DNA from: Gemmatimonas sp.
Lineage (GTDB): Bacteria > Gemmatimonadota > Gemmatimonadetes > Gemmatimonadales > Gemmatimonadaceae
Assembly (NCBI GenBank): GCA_023910675.1
Contig: JAAVWC010000001.1
Coordinates: 62,001-126,000, forward strand
Direction: 5' to 3'
Length of the DNA: 64,000 nt
The notes under the pieces: model-generated
The model's database searches: none
Seen by the model: only the letters and a program-made list of their open reading frames with translations
Told to the model about the DNA's origin: nothing
Made by a program: the position numbers and the translations under genes
Part shown: piece after piece, positions 37,278-46,815 of the stretch
How the letters are laid out: the number at the start of each line of letters is the position of its first letter
How positions within the stretch are numbered: the stretch's first letter is position 1

Positions 37278-38554
37278 AGACGACCGACATGACGACGCAT
37301 GTGGCGGAACCCGACGTCCTCGCCGCAGTGACCGCAGAACGCGATGTGTTGCGCAGCGAACTGGACGCGCTGCGCCGGGGCATGGCGCATATCGTGGTCG
37401 TATGTGAACGCGCCGCCGAAGGAGATCTCGAGCCACGCGTACTGGGCATTGATCGGCACGGTCCGCTCGGTGGACTCGCGGCGGGAGTCAATCGCCTGCT
37501 CGATCTCACCGATGCGTTCGTGCGTGAAGCACGAGCCTCACTGCAGCACGCCAGCGAGGAGAAGTACTGGCGACGCGTGCTGGAGCGTGGGCTTCCCGGC
37601 ACCTACCGTGGCGCCGCCCGGCTCATCAATCAGGCCACGGAGCAGATGTCCGCAAAGACGGAACTCATCAAACAGGCCGAATCGTCACGACTCCGACTTG
37701 CCGACGAGTTCGAAGCAGCCGTCAAAGTCGTCGTCGACAATGTCGCCGCCGCGGCGACCGAAGCGCGTGCGACGGCCGAGTCGCTCACCGGTACCGCTGA
37801 TCACACCACGACACGCTCCACGATCGTCGCAGCCGCCGCCGAGGAAACGAGTCGCAGCATGGACGCCGTAGCAGCTGCGAGTGAGGAGATTGCCGCGACC
37901 GTCAGTCACATCGAGGGACAGTCGCGGCAGGGACTCGATGTCGCCGGCGAAGCGGTGATGGCCGCCAAACACGCGGGCGCCGTCGTGTCGAGTCTCGCAA
38001 AGGCATCAGGACAGATATCGCGCGTCGTCAAACTGATTACCGACATCGCCAGCCAGACGCGATTGCTCGCGCTCAACGCCAATATCGAAGCGGCACGTGC
38101 AGGAGAGTTCGGGCGGGGCTTCGCGGTCGTCGCGAGCGAAGTGAAAACGTTGGCCACCCGCACGGGTGACGCGACCGGCGAGATCGAAACGCAGGTCAAC
38201 GACATTCAGCGCGCCACCAGCGATGCCGTCGAAGCGATCGAATCGATCACCGGCGCCATCGAACGCATGCACGGTGTGTCATCATCGGTGAACGAGTCGG
38301 TACAGAATCAGCGACTTGCCACCGACGACATCACCCGCAACATTCACGAAGCCGCCACGGGCACACGCGAGGTCACGGTAAGCATCTCTGCCGTGTCGCA
38401 GTCCGCCGCCGACACCAGCGTCGCCGCCGGTCATCTGTCACAAGCCTCCGGAGAACTCTCGCGTATGGCTGAACTGTTGCAACGCGAGGTGGGGCAGTTC
38501 CTCCGCGCCGTGCGCAACAACGGTCAAGCGGGAAAGATGCCCGTGCTCAAATAG
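37274..38554 (+). CDS. Cytosolic methyl-accepting chemotaxis protein
   Basis: 426 residues with no membrane helix. An N-terminal helical region with HAMP-like segments (ERAAEGDLEPRVLGID, LERGLPGTYRGAARLINQA) leads to a signalling domain with the hairpin tip [36 protein letters not shown]. The start ATG overlaps the PAS gene stop by 4 bp, so the PAS protein is probably its sensory subunit. Unlike CetA it has no membrane anchor. Its 3' end overlaps the remnant cysteine synthase gene on the other strand by 31 bp. Confidence 0.9.
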   Translation: MKTTDMTTHVAEPDVLAAVTAERDVLRSELDALRRGMAHIVVVCERAAEGDLEPRVLGIDRHGPLGGLAAGVNRLLDLTDAFVREARASLQHASEEKYWRRVLERGLPGTYRGAARLINQATEQMSAKTELIKQAESSRLRLADEFEAAVKVVVDNVAAAATEARATAESLTGTADHTTTRSTIVAAAAEETSRSMDAVAAASEEIAATVSHIEGQSRQGLDVAGEAVMAAKHAGAVVSSLAKASGQISRVVKLITDIASQTRLLALNANIEAARAGEFGRGFAVVASEVKTLATRTGDATGEIETQVNDIQRATSDAVEAIESITGAIERMHGVSSSVNESVQNQRLATDDITRNIHEAATGTREVTVSISAVSQSAADTSVAAGHLSQASGELSRMAELLQREVGQFLRAVRNNGQAGKMPVLK

Positions 38555-39145
38555 CGATCGCCGCGATCGCAGACGATGAACACAATGGTGGCATGCTCCA
38601 GCTCCGCCGCCACCCGCAGCGCAATCACACAGGCACCGGCCGCCGAGGGACCGCCGAAGATCCTCTCCTCGGCGGCGAGCCGCCTCGCCATCTGCGGCGA
38701 ACTGATCGAGCACCCGCCCCCCATCGTTCCGCTGCATCTCCATGGCAAGATCGCGGGCGTACTCCATGCCCCCCGCTGCGGCCGGTGTCAGAATGAGCTC
38801 GGCGCCATACGCGGTCATACTGGCGCGACGCTCGGCGCTCAGATTGTCCGGCATGATAAGCGTCATGCGGTAGCCGGCCATGGCAATGCCGGTGTTGCCG
38901 CTGGTTGCCTCAATGAGGCGATCTCCCGGACGGATTTCGCCGCGCGCTTCGGCGTGGCGAATCATGGACAACACGGGCCGATCCTTTACCGAGCCGCCGG
39001 GGTTGTTCCCTTCGAGCTTGCCCAGGATAACCACACCGCGCTCGGACGTACCGGCTTCGGGAAGGCGCTGCAGGCGTACGAGCGGCGTATTGCCGATCGT
39101 GTAATCGATGGTGCGAAATCCGGGCGTGTTGCCAGGAGCCGTCAT
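38524..39145 (-). pseudogene. cysM: Decayed cysteine synthase (CysM type)
   Basis: The first part reads as a normal O-acetylserine sulfhydrylase: IGNTPLVRLQRLPEAG, the PLP-lysine motif EGNNPGGSVKDRP and EATSGNTGIAMA. There GYRMTLIMPDN follows at once, about seven residues short of the family. After GGMEYARDLAMEMQRNDGGRVLDQF (about 38700) the frame shifts and resumes as MARRLAAEERIFGGPSAAGACVIALRVA...ICDRGDRYLSTGIF-like sequence (IVCDRGDRYLSTGIFPA). About 100 residues around the second half of the active site are missing. Two separate lesions make it non-functional. Confidence 0.85.
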
Positions 39146-39283
39146 ATCCTCGAACGCTAGCAAGGAACACAAGCAGGTTACCGCGTGACGGGCGCAGCGC
39201 CCGCCCAGCCTGTATCATATCGGGCAGTGACCGGTGCCTCGCCGCTGGTCCCACATTCTGCCCTACACGCTGAGGATTGCTAC

Positions 39284-40780
39284 ATGTCCCGCCCGTCCGT
39301 GCCGTCTGTCTACGCGCTGCGCGCCCTGACCCTGTGGTTCGTGGCGTCAGTGCTGGTCGCGCCCGGTGCGCAGGCGCAGCCGGCGTTGCCGAAACCCGCT
39401 GCCAACACGGCTCCGATGCTTGCGGCACTCGACGCCGCGACCACGAAGTACGCGGAGGTCGCCAAGCAGATTTGGGGCTTCGCCGAAGTGGGCTACATGG
39501 AGGAGAAAAGCTCGGCGCTGCTGCAGTTGGAGCTGCGGAACGCCGGCTTCTCGGTGAAAGCGGGTATTGCCGGTGAACCCACCGCGTTCGTCGCCGAGTA
39601 CGGCAGCGGCAAACCCGTCATCGCCATTCTCGGCGAGTTCGACGCGCTCCCCGGCCTATCGCAGGACGCCGTGCCGGAACGCAAGCCGCTCAAGATCGGC
39701 GCTCCGGGACATGGCTGCGGCCACCATCTCTTCGGGACGGCCAGCACGGCGTCGGCCATCGCCATCAAACAGTGGATGATTGCCAACAACGTGAAGGGCA
39801 CGCTCCGCATGATCGGGACGCCCGCCGAAGAAGGGGGATCGGGCAAGGTGTACATGGTACGCGATGGCGTCTTCAACGACGTGGACGCGGTCATCGCGTG
39901 GCACCCTGGCGACGACAACGCCGCCACCGGCGAGCGCACGATGGCGAACATCACGGGCAAGTTCCGCTTTCACGGGACGTCATCACATGCGGCCAGCGCT
40001 CCCGAGCGTGGGCGATCGGCGCTCGACGGCGTCGAGATCATGAACGTCATGACGAACTATCTGCGCGAGCATGTGCCCGATGGGACGCGCATTCACTATG
40101 TCGTGACGAACGGCGGCAAGGCACCCAATGTCGTGCCCGACGAAGCCGAGGTGTACTACTACGTGCGGCACGTCGACATGAACGTCGTGAAGGACGTGTG
40201 GAGTCGTGTCGTGAATGCCGCGAAGGGTGCCGCTATCGGCACGGGGACAAGCTACGAACTGCAGCTGATCGGGTCGGTGTACTCGCTCCTCCCCAACGAA
40301 ACGCTGCTGCGTATCGAACAGCGCGCGCTGGAGCGCGTGGGTGGCTACACGCTGTCGCCGGAAGAGCGCGTGTTCGCCGAGAAGTTGCAGAAGAGCGAGG
40401 CGTTCATTCCCGTGGCGCTCGAGGCCACGCAGAAGATCAAGCCACTCGTCATCGGCCAGGCAGGTTCGGCGTCAACCGACGTGGGGGATGTGAGTTGGAC
40501 GGTGCCCACGGTACAGCTGGGGGCGGCCACGTGGGTTCCGGGAACGGCCGCACACTCGTGGCAGGCGGTGGCGGCGGGCGGCATGAGCATCGGCACCAAA
40601 GGCATGATGGTCGCCGCGAAGACGATGGCCCTCACCGCGGCCGATCTGTTCGTCTCGCCGGCGGCGCTCGCCGAGGCGAAGAAAGAGTTCGACGCCAAGC
40701 GCGGCCCCAACTTCAAGTACGAAACGCTCATCGGCAACCAGAAGCCGCAGCTCGACTACCGTAAAGGCACCTCCAACTGA
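39284..40780 (+). CDS. Exported M20-family amidohydrolase (AbgB-like)
   Basis: 498 residues with signal peptide ([13 protein letters not shown]). Metal ligands and motifs of the M20D group are visible: [35 protein letters not shown], and [22 protein letters not shown] in the lid domain; [18 protein letters not shown] carries the last His. Similar to the subunit B of p-aminobenzoyl-glutamate hydrolase, so it likely cleaves N-acyl amino acids or small peptides in the periplasm. Directly followed (1 bp gap) by an exported M24 peptidase, with which it likely forms a peptide-scavenging operon. Confidence 0.9.
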   Translation: MSRPSVPSVYALRALTLWFVASVLVAPGAQAQPALPKPAANTAPMLAALDAATTKYAEVAKQIWGFAEVGYMEEKSSALLQLELRNAGFSVKAGIAGEPTAFVAEYGSGKPVIAILGEFDALPGLSQDAVPERKPLKIGAPGHGCGHHLFGTASTASAIAIKQWMIANNVKGTLRMIGTPAEEGGSGKVYMVRDGVFNDVDAVIAWHPGDDNAATGERTMANITGKFRFHGTSSHAASAPERGRSALDGVEIMNVMTNYLREHVPDGTRIHYVVTNGGKAPNVVPDEAEVYYYVRHVDMNVVKDVWSRVVNAAKGAAIGTGTSYELQLIGSVYSLLPNETLLRIEQRALERVGGYTLSPEERVFAEKLQKSEAFIPVALEATQKIKPLVIGQAGSASTDVGDVSWTVPTVQLGAATWVPGTAAHSWQAVAAGGMSIGTKGMMVAAKTMALTAADLFVSPAALAEAKKEFDAKRGPNFKYETLIGNQKPQLDYRKGTSN

Positions 40781-40781
40781 C

Positions 40782-42197
40782 ATGCACACCCTTCGTGTTC
40801 TCCTGCTTGCCGGTCTCGGTGCGGCAGCGTCGCTCTCTCCTGCGGGCGCCGTCGCACAGGACGTCCGTCAGCGTGCCACGGTCAAGTCGACGAAACCCAC
40901 GCCGTCGCGCACTAGCATGCGCGTCCCCGAGGCCGACGCGCTTCTTCCCTGGTCGGAGCAGATCAGCATTCGCGAGCAGTGGCTGAGCAAGCGACACGAG
41001 ATGCTGCTCCCCATGATGCGGCGACACGGCATCGGCATGTGGGTCGTCGTGAACGAAGAGTTCCACGACGATCCGCTGTCGCAGTACGTGGCGCCGCCGC
41101 GTCCGTATACCGGCAATCGTGATTTTTTCGTGTTTGTCGATGCGGGCAGTGAAGGCCTCAAGAAGTTCGCCATCACCGGCTACACCGAAGAGAACCTCGC
41201 CCGCTTCTTCGACGCACCCACGACGGAACCGCGTCCGCCGGCCGCGACGCTGCGCGAACTGTACGCCAAGTATTCCCCGAAAACGGTGGGCCTTGGCATT
41301 CGCGGTACACGCGGCCAGACGCGTTCGCTCGGCTACGACAGCTACCGTTTTCTGGCCGAAACGCTTGGCCCCGACGCCGAGAAGACGTTCGTGAGTGCGG
41401 GCGAACTGACTCAGGAGTATCTCGACACGCGGATTCCTGAAGAGATGGAGCACTACAACACCGCGGTGCGCGTGACCGAAGCGATTGTGAAGCGCGCGCT
41501 GTCGAATGATGTCATTACGCCCGGCAAGACCACGGTGGGCGATGTGCGCAAGGCGCTTTTCGACATGCTCTGGGCAGCCGGGGTGCGCACGTGGTTCCAG
41601 CCCGACCTGCGCGTGCAGCGGGCCAGCGGCGACGTGGCCACGTCACGAGGCTTCCTCGCGGTGGCGCCGGAGGCCACGGTCATTGGCCGTGGCGATGTCG
41701 TGCATGTGGACTTCGGTATCAGCTACATGGGCTTCGACACCGATTGGCAGAAGATGGCGTATGTGCTCAAGGCCGGTGAGAAGGAAGTGCCTGCTGGACT
41801 GCGTCAGGCGATGGCCAACTCGAATGCACTGCAGGACGCGCTCATGAAGCGCCACTCCCGTCCCGGCGCGACGGGCGGCTCGGTGTTCAACGCGACGATG
41901 GCCGAGATGAAACAGCGCGGCATCGAGGCGATGATCTATTCACATCCCATCGGCGCGCAGGGGCACGGGCTTGGCGCGTCCATCGACTTTCGCAGCGCGC
42001 TGCGCAGTGACACGACGGCGCAGAACTCCCGCCTGCGAAACGGCTCGTACATCAGCATCGAACTCAACACCGCCACGGCCGTCCCCGAGTGGGGTGGCAA
42101 GAAAGTGTTCGTGATGTTCGAGGACGATGCGCATCTGACCGAAAACGGTTTTGTGTTCTTCCGTCCGCGGCAGGAGCAGTTCTACCTCATTCGATAA
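40782..42197 (+). CDS. Exported M24 metallopeptidase
   Basis: 471 residues, signal peptide ([21 protein letters not shown]). The creatinase-type catalytic domain is present with ligands Asp in [10 protein letters not shown] and FDTDWQKM, His in [12 protein letters not shown] and Glu in SIELNTAT; the last Glu is in [15 protein letters not shown]. These are spaced as in Xaa-Pro peptidases. Second gene of a two-gene operon with the M20 amidohydrolase. A hairpin at 42212-42249 follows. Confidence 0.9.
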   Translation: MHTLRVLLLAGLGAAASLSPAGAVAQDVRQRATVKSTKPTPSRTSMRVPEADALLPWSEQISIREQWLSKRHEMLLPMMRRHGIGMWVVVNEEFHDDPLSQYVAPPRPYTGNRDFFVFVDAGSEGLKKFAITGYTEENLARFFDAPTTEPRPPAATLRELYAKYSPKTVGLGIRGTRGQTRSLGYDSYRFLAETLGPDAEKTFVSAGELTQEYLDTRIPEEMEHYNTAVRVTEAIVKRALSNDVITPGKTTVGDVRKALFDMLWAAGVRTWFQPDLRVQRASGDVATSRGFLAVAPEATVIGRGDVVHVDFGISYMGFDTDWQKMAYVLKAGEKEVPAGLRQAMANSNALQDALMKRHSRPGATGGSVFNATMAEMKQRGIEAMIYSHPIGAQGHGLGASIDFRSALRSDTTAQNSRLRNGSYISIELNTATAVPEWGGKKVFVMFEDDAHLTENGFVFFRPRQEQFYLIR

Positions 42198-42211
42198 GCA
42201 CGATCTACTTC

Positions 42212-42249
42212 ACGCCGCCCATTGCCGACGCTCAGGGAATGGGCGGCGT
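42212..42249. terminator. Hairpin terminator shared by convergent genes
   Basis: Perfect 12-bp stem (ACGCCGCCCATT / AATGGGCGGCGT), 14-nt loop, starting 15 bp after the M24 stop and overlapping the last codons of the M28 remnant on the other strand. Confidence 0.75.
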
Positions 42250-42850
42250 CACGTCGTCGCTGCGCTTGTGATAGTGCTCGCGCACCCATCCCTGCCAGAC
42301 CTTTTCTTCGGGTGTGCCCGTTCGGTAGCCGACCTTCAACGCCAGCGCAGGAATGCCCTGGCGAACGAAACTGTACTGATCGCTGCGCACGAAGCGATTC
42401 TCCTGCGGCTCGGGGTCGGGCAACACGGAGAGTCTGTTGGCACGCACCACGGCGTCGAGATCGTCGGCGAGATCGGATTCGTCGTAGCCGTACGCGAACA
42501 CGCCCGTGAGCGGAATGAGCGGCAGGAACATGTCGGTGTTGAGATTCGCGACGACCGCGCGCGTCATCGATCATACTGTCGGGGAGCGCATAGCTCACTG
42601 GCGCGGGCGTCGCGTCGCTCCATGCACCGCCTCCGCCAATGGCGATGCCCCCCACGGCGCCAGCGGCGCCTCGACATGTCCGGGGGAGGGGCGTGGCGTC
42701 AGGCGCTGGTCACGTCTTTAGGAGAGTGCGCTTTCGCCACCTGAACATGCTGCCACCACGCCGCCGCCACGCCGCCGCCACTGTCTCCGGGCGCTGCGCC
42801 ACATCGAGTGACGGCAGAGTGCACAGCGAAACCAGCACCCATCGCTTCAT
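42232..42850 (-). pseudogene. Decayed M28-family peptidase (start and C-terminal pieces only)
   Basis: ATG at 42850 begins a signal peptide and first mature residues (MKRWVLVSLCTLPSLDVAQ then RPETVAAAW), but a GGCGGCGGCGT expansion shifts the frame before a WWQHVQV segment. A scrambled 200-bp section follows. From about 42567 the C-terminal third of an M28 aminopeptidase resumes (VANLNTDMFLPLIPLTG, GYDESDLADDLDAV, RSDQYSFVRQGIPALALKVG, HKRSDDVTPPI) and stops early at 42232, before the usual last helices. Catalytic metal ligands of the N-terminal and middle parts are absent, so it is not functional. Confidence 0.75.
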
Positions 42851-42898
42851 ACGAGAGGCTCCGGGGCGTTCTGCCCCTCGATGGCGGCGGCCTTCATA

Positions 42899-43351
42899 TC
42901 ACACCTTGGACGCGGTGGCGCTCAGGTGAGCCTGCATGCGCTTGCGGAATCGTTCGGCGATGGTGCGGCCAAGCTCGGATTCCTGCGACACCCACTCCGC
43001 GTTGCGAAACGCCAGTGGGTTCCCCACCTGCGCGCGATACTGCTCGAGCCACGGTTCGACGCGCGAAAAAAGCAACAAGCCTTCGCCGCTGCTCTCCATC
43101 ATGAACTCCGCGTGCATGACCCCGTGACGTGCCATCGAGTACACCATTTCCCAGTACGTCGCGCACTGGCGGAACGGCGCATTGAGGGGATGGTCCGGCT
43201 TGGTTACCGCCAGCACATCGTCCCAGCTCGTGGGCAGGAACGTCGCGTTGATGGCTGCACGCGACGCACGCATTACCAACTCACGACGCAAGTCGTAGAG
43301 CTTGAGGGCCAGTTCGGCGTCGTAGTGATCGGGGTAGTCTTTGAGAGGCAC
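42899..43351 (-). CDS. Conserved hypothetical protein
   Basis: 150-residue soluble, mostly helical protein from GTG 43351: YPDHYDAELALKLYDLRRELVMRASRAAI, SWDDVLAVTKPDHPLNAPFRQCATYWEMVYSMARHGVMH, and a polar C-terminus. I do not recognise a family or active site. It starts 20 bp after the VOC protein gene stop on the same strand, and both look co-transcribed. The extended upstream reading would overlap the VOC gene and lacks coding character. Confidence 0.65.
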   Translation of the reverse strand: MPLKDYPDHYDAELALKLYDLRRELVMRASRAAINATFLPTSWDDVLAVTKPDHPLNAPFRQCATYWEMVYSMARHGVMHAEFMMESSGEGLLLFSRVEPWLEQYRAQVGNPLAFRNAEWVSQESELGRTIAERFRKRMQAHLSATASKV

Positions 43352-43370
43352 GAGACGATTCTGCTGAGTT

Positions 43371-43757
43371 TCAGGAGTGGACGAGCATTTCGCGGAACTG
43401 CACGACGTTCCCTTCGGGATCGCAGGCATTGCTCGCGACGAAGCGGCGGGTGGTGAACTCCTTGTCGGCCGGGAAGAGGAACCCGCCCAGCAACGGCGCC
43501 ATCTCGCGCGCCTTGGCCAGGTTGTCCACCGCGAAGAAGAGCTTCATGGCGGTGTCCTCACGCGGCATCGGGCGCTCGCCGGCAGCAAGAGGAGCCATGA
43601 TGTGCGGCGGCACGCCATGGATCACCAGTTCGGTGCGGTCGGAGGCGATGACCCGCAGGCCCTCCTCGACATGCACCGGCGACATGGTGAGCAGGACTTC
43701 GTAGAATCGCGCGACGCGGTCCACGTCGGCGGCAAAAAGGACGGCGCCATTATTCAT
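43371..43757 (-). CDS. VOC (glyoxalase/bleomycin-resistance) family protein
   Basis: 128 residues. A single vicinal-oxygen-chelate domain: AVLFAADVDRVARFYEVLLTM at the start, RTELVIHGVPP, KLFFAVDNLAKAREMAPLLGG and CDPEGNVVQFREML at the end. The last Glu (FRE) is a typical metal ligand. Function ranges from lyase to dioxygenase to drug binding in this family, so none is assigned. ATG 43757 is preferred to TTG 43766. Confidence 0.85.
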   Translation of the reverse strand: MNNGAVLFAADVDRVARFYEVLLTMSPVHVEEGLRVIASDRTELVIHGVPPHIMAPLAAGERPMPREDTAMKLFFAVDNLAKAREMAPLLGGFLFPADKEFTTRRFVASNACDPEGNVVQFREMLVHS

Positions 43758-43829
43758 GACAGGCAAGCTACCGCGCCGGTCTCCAGTCGGCCATGTCGCC
43801 GGAAGACCAGAAGCGCGTCCGGCGGTGCG

Positions 43830-45065
43830 TCAGTAGTTGAACTGTGCCTGGATGCGAAAGAGGCTGCCCCGCTGCCTGTTGCGCGGCTTGAGCCTGTCCT
43901 CGAAACGTCGATCGCCGTGGTACCACTCGGTCACCAGCTCGAAGCTGGGATTGGGCTGCCATTCCACGCCGAACTCGATGTCGTTGACGGAATGACTGCG
44001 CGCGTCGCGCTCCTGCTTCTTGCCGCCCTCGTACACCTGATAGCGCAGGAACGGGAAGAGGACCTGCTTGTTGCGTGTGACTTTGTACGTGGCCGTCACG
44101 AAACCTCCGTGCAGCGAGCGGGTTTCGATACTGTCGCGGGCCGGGGTGTACTCGGGTCCACGCCCGATGTTGTACTCGGCAAGCACCCCGAACGGACGCG
44201 GAGTAACGTTGAGCGTCGCCAGCACGCGCTCATCGCGGTACGTCCAGTCGGCGCGCCCCTTCACGCCGGTGCTACGCTGGTCGGCCGTCACGGTGTACAG
44301 GCCGGTGTAGGCCGCAATGGCGGGCTCGACGATCTGTGAGCGAAGCTTTATTGGATACGTCAGCCGCGCGACCACGTGCTGATTGTCGTTGGCGTCGGCG
44401 CGGTTCGCCGTCTGCCCGTTGAACGCGCCAATGGCGAATACGCCGTAGTCGCCGCTCCCCTTGCCGGTATTGGACGTCAGCTCGGCCAGTCGGGCGCGCG
44501 CCACCTTCGGCGCCCACATGAAGAACACGCCGAGGTCACGCTCGTTGGCATTGGCGCTGTTCGTGGCGTCGGCACGATCGAGCGGCAACCGATTGCTGCT
44601 GCTCTGCATGTTCTCGTAGCTGAACGGAACCTTGCTCTGGCCCACCCGGAAGCGGAACTCGTTCTCTTGATCGATGCCGACGTCGACATACCAATCGCGC
44701 AACTGCGCCACATTGCCACTGGTGCCGACGGTGCTGGCGAAGTCGGGCTGCAGGTAGATGTACACCTGCGGGTGAATCTGTCCCTGTACGATGAGGCGCG
44801 CGCGGCGAATGAAGAAGCCGCCGTTCTGCCCCCAACTGCGGTCGCACTGTTCGCACTGCAACTGATCGTTCGTCTCGCCCAGCCGGTTGTACCGGATCTG
44901 GCCGTAGCCGCGAATGCGAAAGCTTTCGTACCACGGCTTCGCGGCGGCCTTGGGGGCGTCGGCCTTAGGCGGCGTCGCCTGCGCAGGCAGTTCGGCAGCC
45001 GCCGAGAACAACACGGCTATGATGACCGGCAGCACCCGCCGGGAAAATCCGTGACCAACAGGCAT
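43830..45065 (-). CDS. Phosphate-selective porin O/P family outer-membrane protein
   Basis: 411 residues: signal peptide (VIIAVLFSAAAELPAQ), Pro/Ala/Lys linker, then an OprO/OprP-type barrel (RIRGYGQIRYNRLGETND, FFIRRARLIVQGQIHPQVYIYLQPDFAS, FRVGQSKVPFSYENMQSSSNRLPLDRAD, EFGVEWQPNPSFELVTEWYHG) ending with a C-terminal aromatic (QAQFNY), as needed for barrel assembly. A Cys pair CEQC near residue 71 is unusual. Upstream it has an 18-bp palindrome and a direct repeat of GTTAC boxes, suggesting regulated expression. Confidence 0.9.
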   Translation of the reverse strand: MPVGHGFSRRVLPVIIAVLFSAAAELPAQATPPKADAPKAAAKPWYESFRIRGYGQIRYNRLGETNDQLQCEQCDRSWGQNGGFFIRRARLIVQGQIHPQVYIYLQPDFASTVGTSGNVAQLRDWYVDVGIDQENEFRFRVGQSKVPFSYENMQSSSNRLPLDRADATNSANANERDLGVFFMWAPKVARARLAELTSNTGKGSGDYGVFAIGAFNGQTANRADANDNQHVVARLTYPIKLRSQIVEPAIAAYTGLYTVTADQRSTGVKGRADWTYRDERVLATLNVTPRPFGVLAEYNIGRGPEYTPARDSIETRSLHGGFVTATYKVTRNKQVLFPFLRYQVYEGGKKQERDARSHSVNDIEFGVEWQPNPSFELVTEWYHGDRRFEDRLKPRNRQRGSLFRIQAQFNY

Positions 45066-45121
45066 GGTTGTAAAGATGCGGAGACGCTACGGTAACGAAG
45101 CGAACCATGGAGTTTATGCAG

Positions 45122-45139
45122 GCCGTTACATGTAACGGC
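45122..45139. promoter_or_regulatory. 18-bp perfect palindrome upstream of the porin gene
   Basis: GCCGTTACATGTAACGGC lies 57-74 bp before the porin ATG. Perfect dyad symmetry of this size with no T tract is typical of an operator for a dimeric regulator rather than a terminator. No regulator gene is adjacent. Confidence 0.55.
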
Positions 45140-45162
45140 TTCCCGTGACAGGATGGTTACAG

Positions 45163-45180
45163 CTGTTACGGAACAGTTAC
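45163..45180 (+). promoter_or_regulatory. Pho-box-like direct repeat
   Basis: CTGTTAC-GGAA-CAGTTAC has two 7-bp repeats with a 4-bp spacer, the 11-bp period known for PhoB boxes (CTGTCAT-aaat-CTGTCAC in E. coli). A third GTTAC is at 45156-45160. It is about 100 bp from the phosphate-type porin start but on the opposite orientation to it; function is inferred only. Confidence 0.35.
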
Positions 45181-45397
45181 CCAGGCAGACCCCGCAGAGT
45201 CCCCAGCCCGTCCCGACGATTGCCGCGCCCACGATGGTGGGGCGGTCGGCCACCGCGGCCCGGATGCCAAAGACGCCGCCAAGAAGCAGGCGGGTGAGGA
45301 ACGTGGGGGCCAGCTGATGAGCGACCATTATGCCGATGAGCAATCCCCCCAACAACAAAGAGGCCCCCCCGTTGGGGAACACCGCCGCCTCCGCCAT
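45180..45397 (-). pseudogene. Truncated YeeE/YedE-like membrane transporter
   Basis: From about 45397 the minus strand encodes GGASLLLGGLLIGIMVAHQLAPTF, then LLLGGVFGIRAAVADRPTIVGAAIVGTGWGLCGVC, which resembles the half-transporter (DUF6691/YeeE) family whose motif continues as CPGPA. Here it runs instead into LGNCSVTAVT, which coincides with the porin promoter palindromes, and the frame then overlaps the porin start. The normal C-terminal half is absent. It appears to be a remnant; a short functional protein cannot be ruled out. Confidence 0.5.
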
Positions 45398-45519
45398 GCC
45401 ATGCGACTGCTGAATCCCAGACCCGCAGCGCCTCGCGGACGCTGCATCATCACGTGGAAACCTCGCGCGCCCGGTCTCGCGCCCGCCGACGGCAACGGAT
45501 CGTCCCGCTCGTTCGTTCA

Positions 45520-46785
45520 ATGGGCCATATGGCCCCCCCCCGTCGATGGACCGTTCCGCTCGGTGCTGTGCTGGTGCACATGGGCATCGGCTCCGTGTAC
45601 GCCTGGAGCACGCTCAATCGCCCCATCACGGCCGCCCTGCCATCGCTCCCGTGGTGGGCGAGCCCGCCGTACACGACCTTCACCAGCGCGCTAGTCCTGC
45701 TGGGGCTCAGCGCAGCCACATGGGGACCGTGGGTGGAGAAGCGGGGGGCACGCACGGCCGCCCGGCTGGCCGCACTCTGCTTTTCCTGCGGGCTGGTGGT
45801 GGGTGGTGCCGGACTCATACTCCGGCAGCCGCTGCTGCTCTTCCTGGGCTTGGGTATTCTCTGCGGCATCGGCTGTGGCATTGGCTACATCGCGCCCGTC
45901 AGCACACTCGTGAAGTGGTTCCCCGACCGTCGGGGGATGGCCACCGGTTTCGCCATCATGGGATTTGGTGGTGGTGCGTTCCTCGGCGGGTATGCCAACG
46001 CGTTTCTCGTCGAGCGCGTGGGCATCGCGAACGCCCTCTTCGTCCTCGGCGGTGCCTACCTGCTCATCATGCTGGCCGGCTCTACGCTGTTGCGACCGGC
46101 GCCCGCTCCAGTACGCCTCCCGGACGACGCCACGCCGTCCACGCACGCCAGCATCGTCGCCGAAGGGATGACGCGCCGAGAAGCGCTGCGCACGACGCAG
46201 TTCGCGCTGCTGTGGGGCATGCTGTGCATCAACGTCACCGCCGGCATCGGCATTCTCGCGCAAGCGAGCCCCATGATGCAGGACCTCTTCGGACGCACCC
46301 CCGCAGAGGCGGCGGCGGTAGTCGCCATCATCAGCGTCTTCAATGCCGGTGGACGCCTGCTCTGGTCGAGCGCGTCAGACATCATCGGACGACGCAACAG
46401 CTACGTGGTCTTCTTCACCGCACAGGTGGGGTTGTTCTTGCTCATCCCGCTCTTCGCGAAGACGGGCGCGTGGTACCCGTTCCTTGGCTGCCTGTTGGTG
46501 GTGTTCACCATGTACGGTGGCGGCTTCGCGACCATTCCCGCGTTTCTCGCCGATCTCTTCGGCTCGGCGAACGTCGGCGCGATTCACGGTGCGTTGCTCA
46601 CCGCGTGGAGTGTTGCCGCGGTCGCGGGGCCGGTGATCATCACCGAGTTGTCGTCACGCGCGCGCGCCGCGCTGGGCCCCGGCATGTCGAAGGTGGCGAT
46701 CTACGATCAGCCGCTGCAGCTGTTGGCCGCACTGCTCGCGGTGGGGCTGGTGCTCACCTTGATGGTGCGGCCCATTCGCCGCTGA
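45520..46785 (+). CDS. MFS transporter, oxalate/formate antiporter-like (OFA)
   Basis: 421 residues, 12 membrane helices. The OFA signature GIGSVYAWSTLNRPI with VWFPDRRG-like VKWFPDRRGMATGFAIMGFGGGAFLGG and GGRLLWSSASDIIGRR between helices 6-8 and MYGGGFATIPAFLADLFG match OxlT-like carriers of small organic acids. Two candidate ATGs (45520, 45529). Substrate not shown by sequence. It stands alone, divergent from the YeeE remnant and porin. Confidence 0.85.
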   Translation: MGHMAPPRRWTVPLGAVLVHMGIGSVYAWSTLNRPITAALPSLPWWASPPYTTFTSALVLLGLSAATWGPWVEKRGARTAARLAALCFSCGLVVGGAGLILRQPLLLFLGLGILCGIGCGIGYIAPVSTLVKWFPDRRGMATGFAIMGFGGGAFLGGYANAFLVERVGIANALFVLGGAYLLIMLAGSTLLRPAPAPVRLPDDATPSTHASIVAEGMTRREALRTTQFALLWGMLCINVTAGIGILAQASPMMQDLFGRTPAEAAAVVAIISVFNAGGRLLWSSASDIIGRRNSYVVFFTAQVGLFLLIPLFAKTGAWYPFLGCLLVVFTMYGGGFATIPAFLADLFGSANVGAIHGALLTAWSVAAVAGPVIITELSSRARAALGPGMSKVAIYDQPLQLLAALLAVGLVLTLMVRPIRR

Positions 46786-46815
46786 GCGCTCGTGAAGTTG
46801 AGGTGGCTGAACGGG

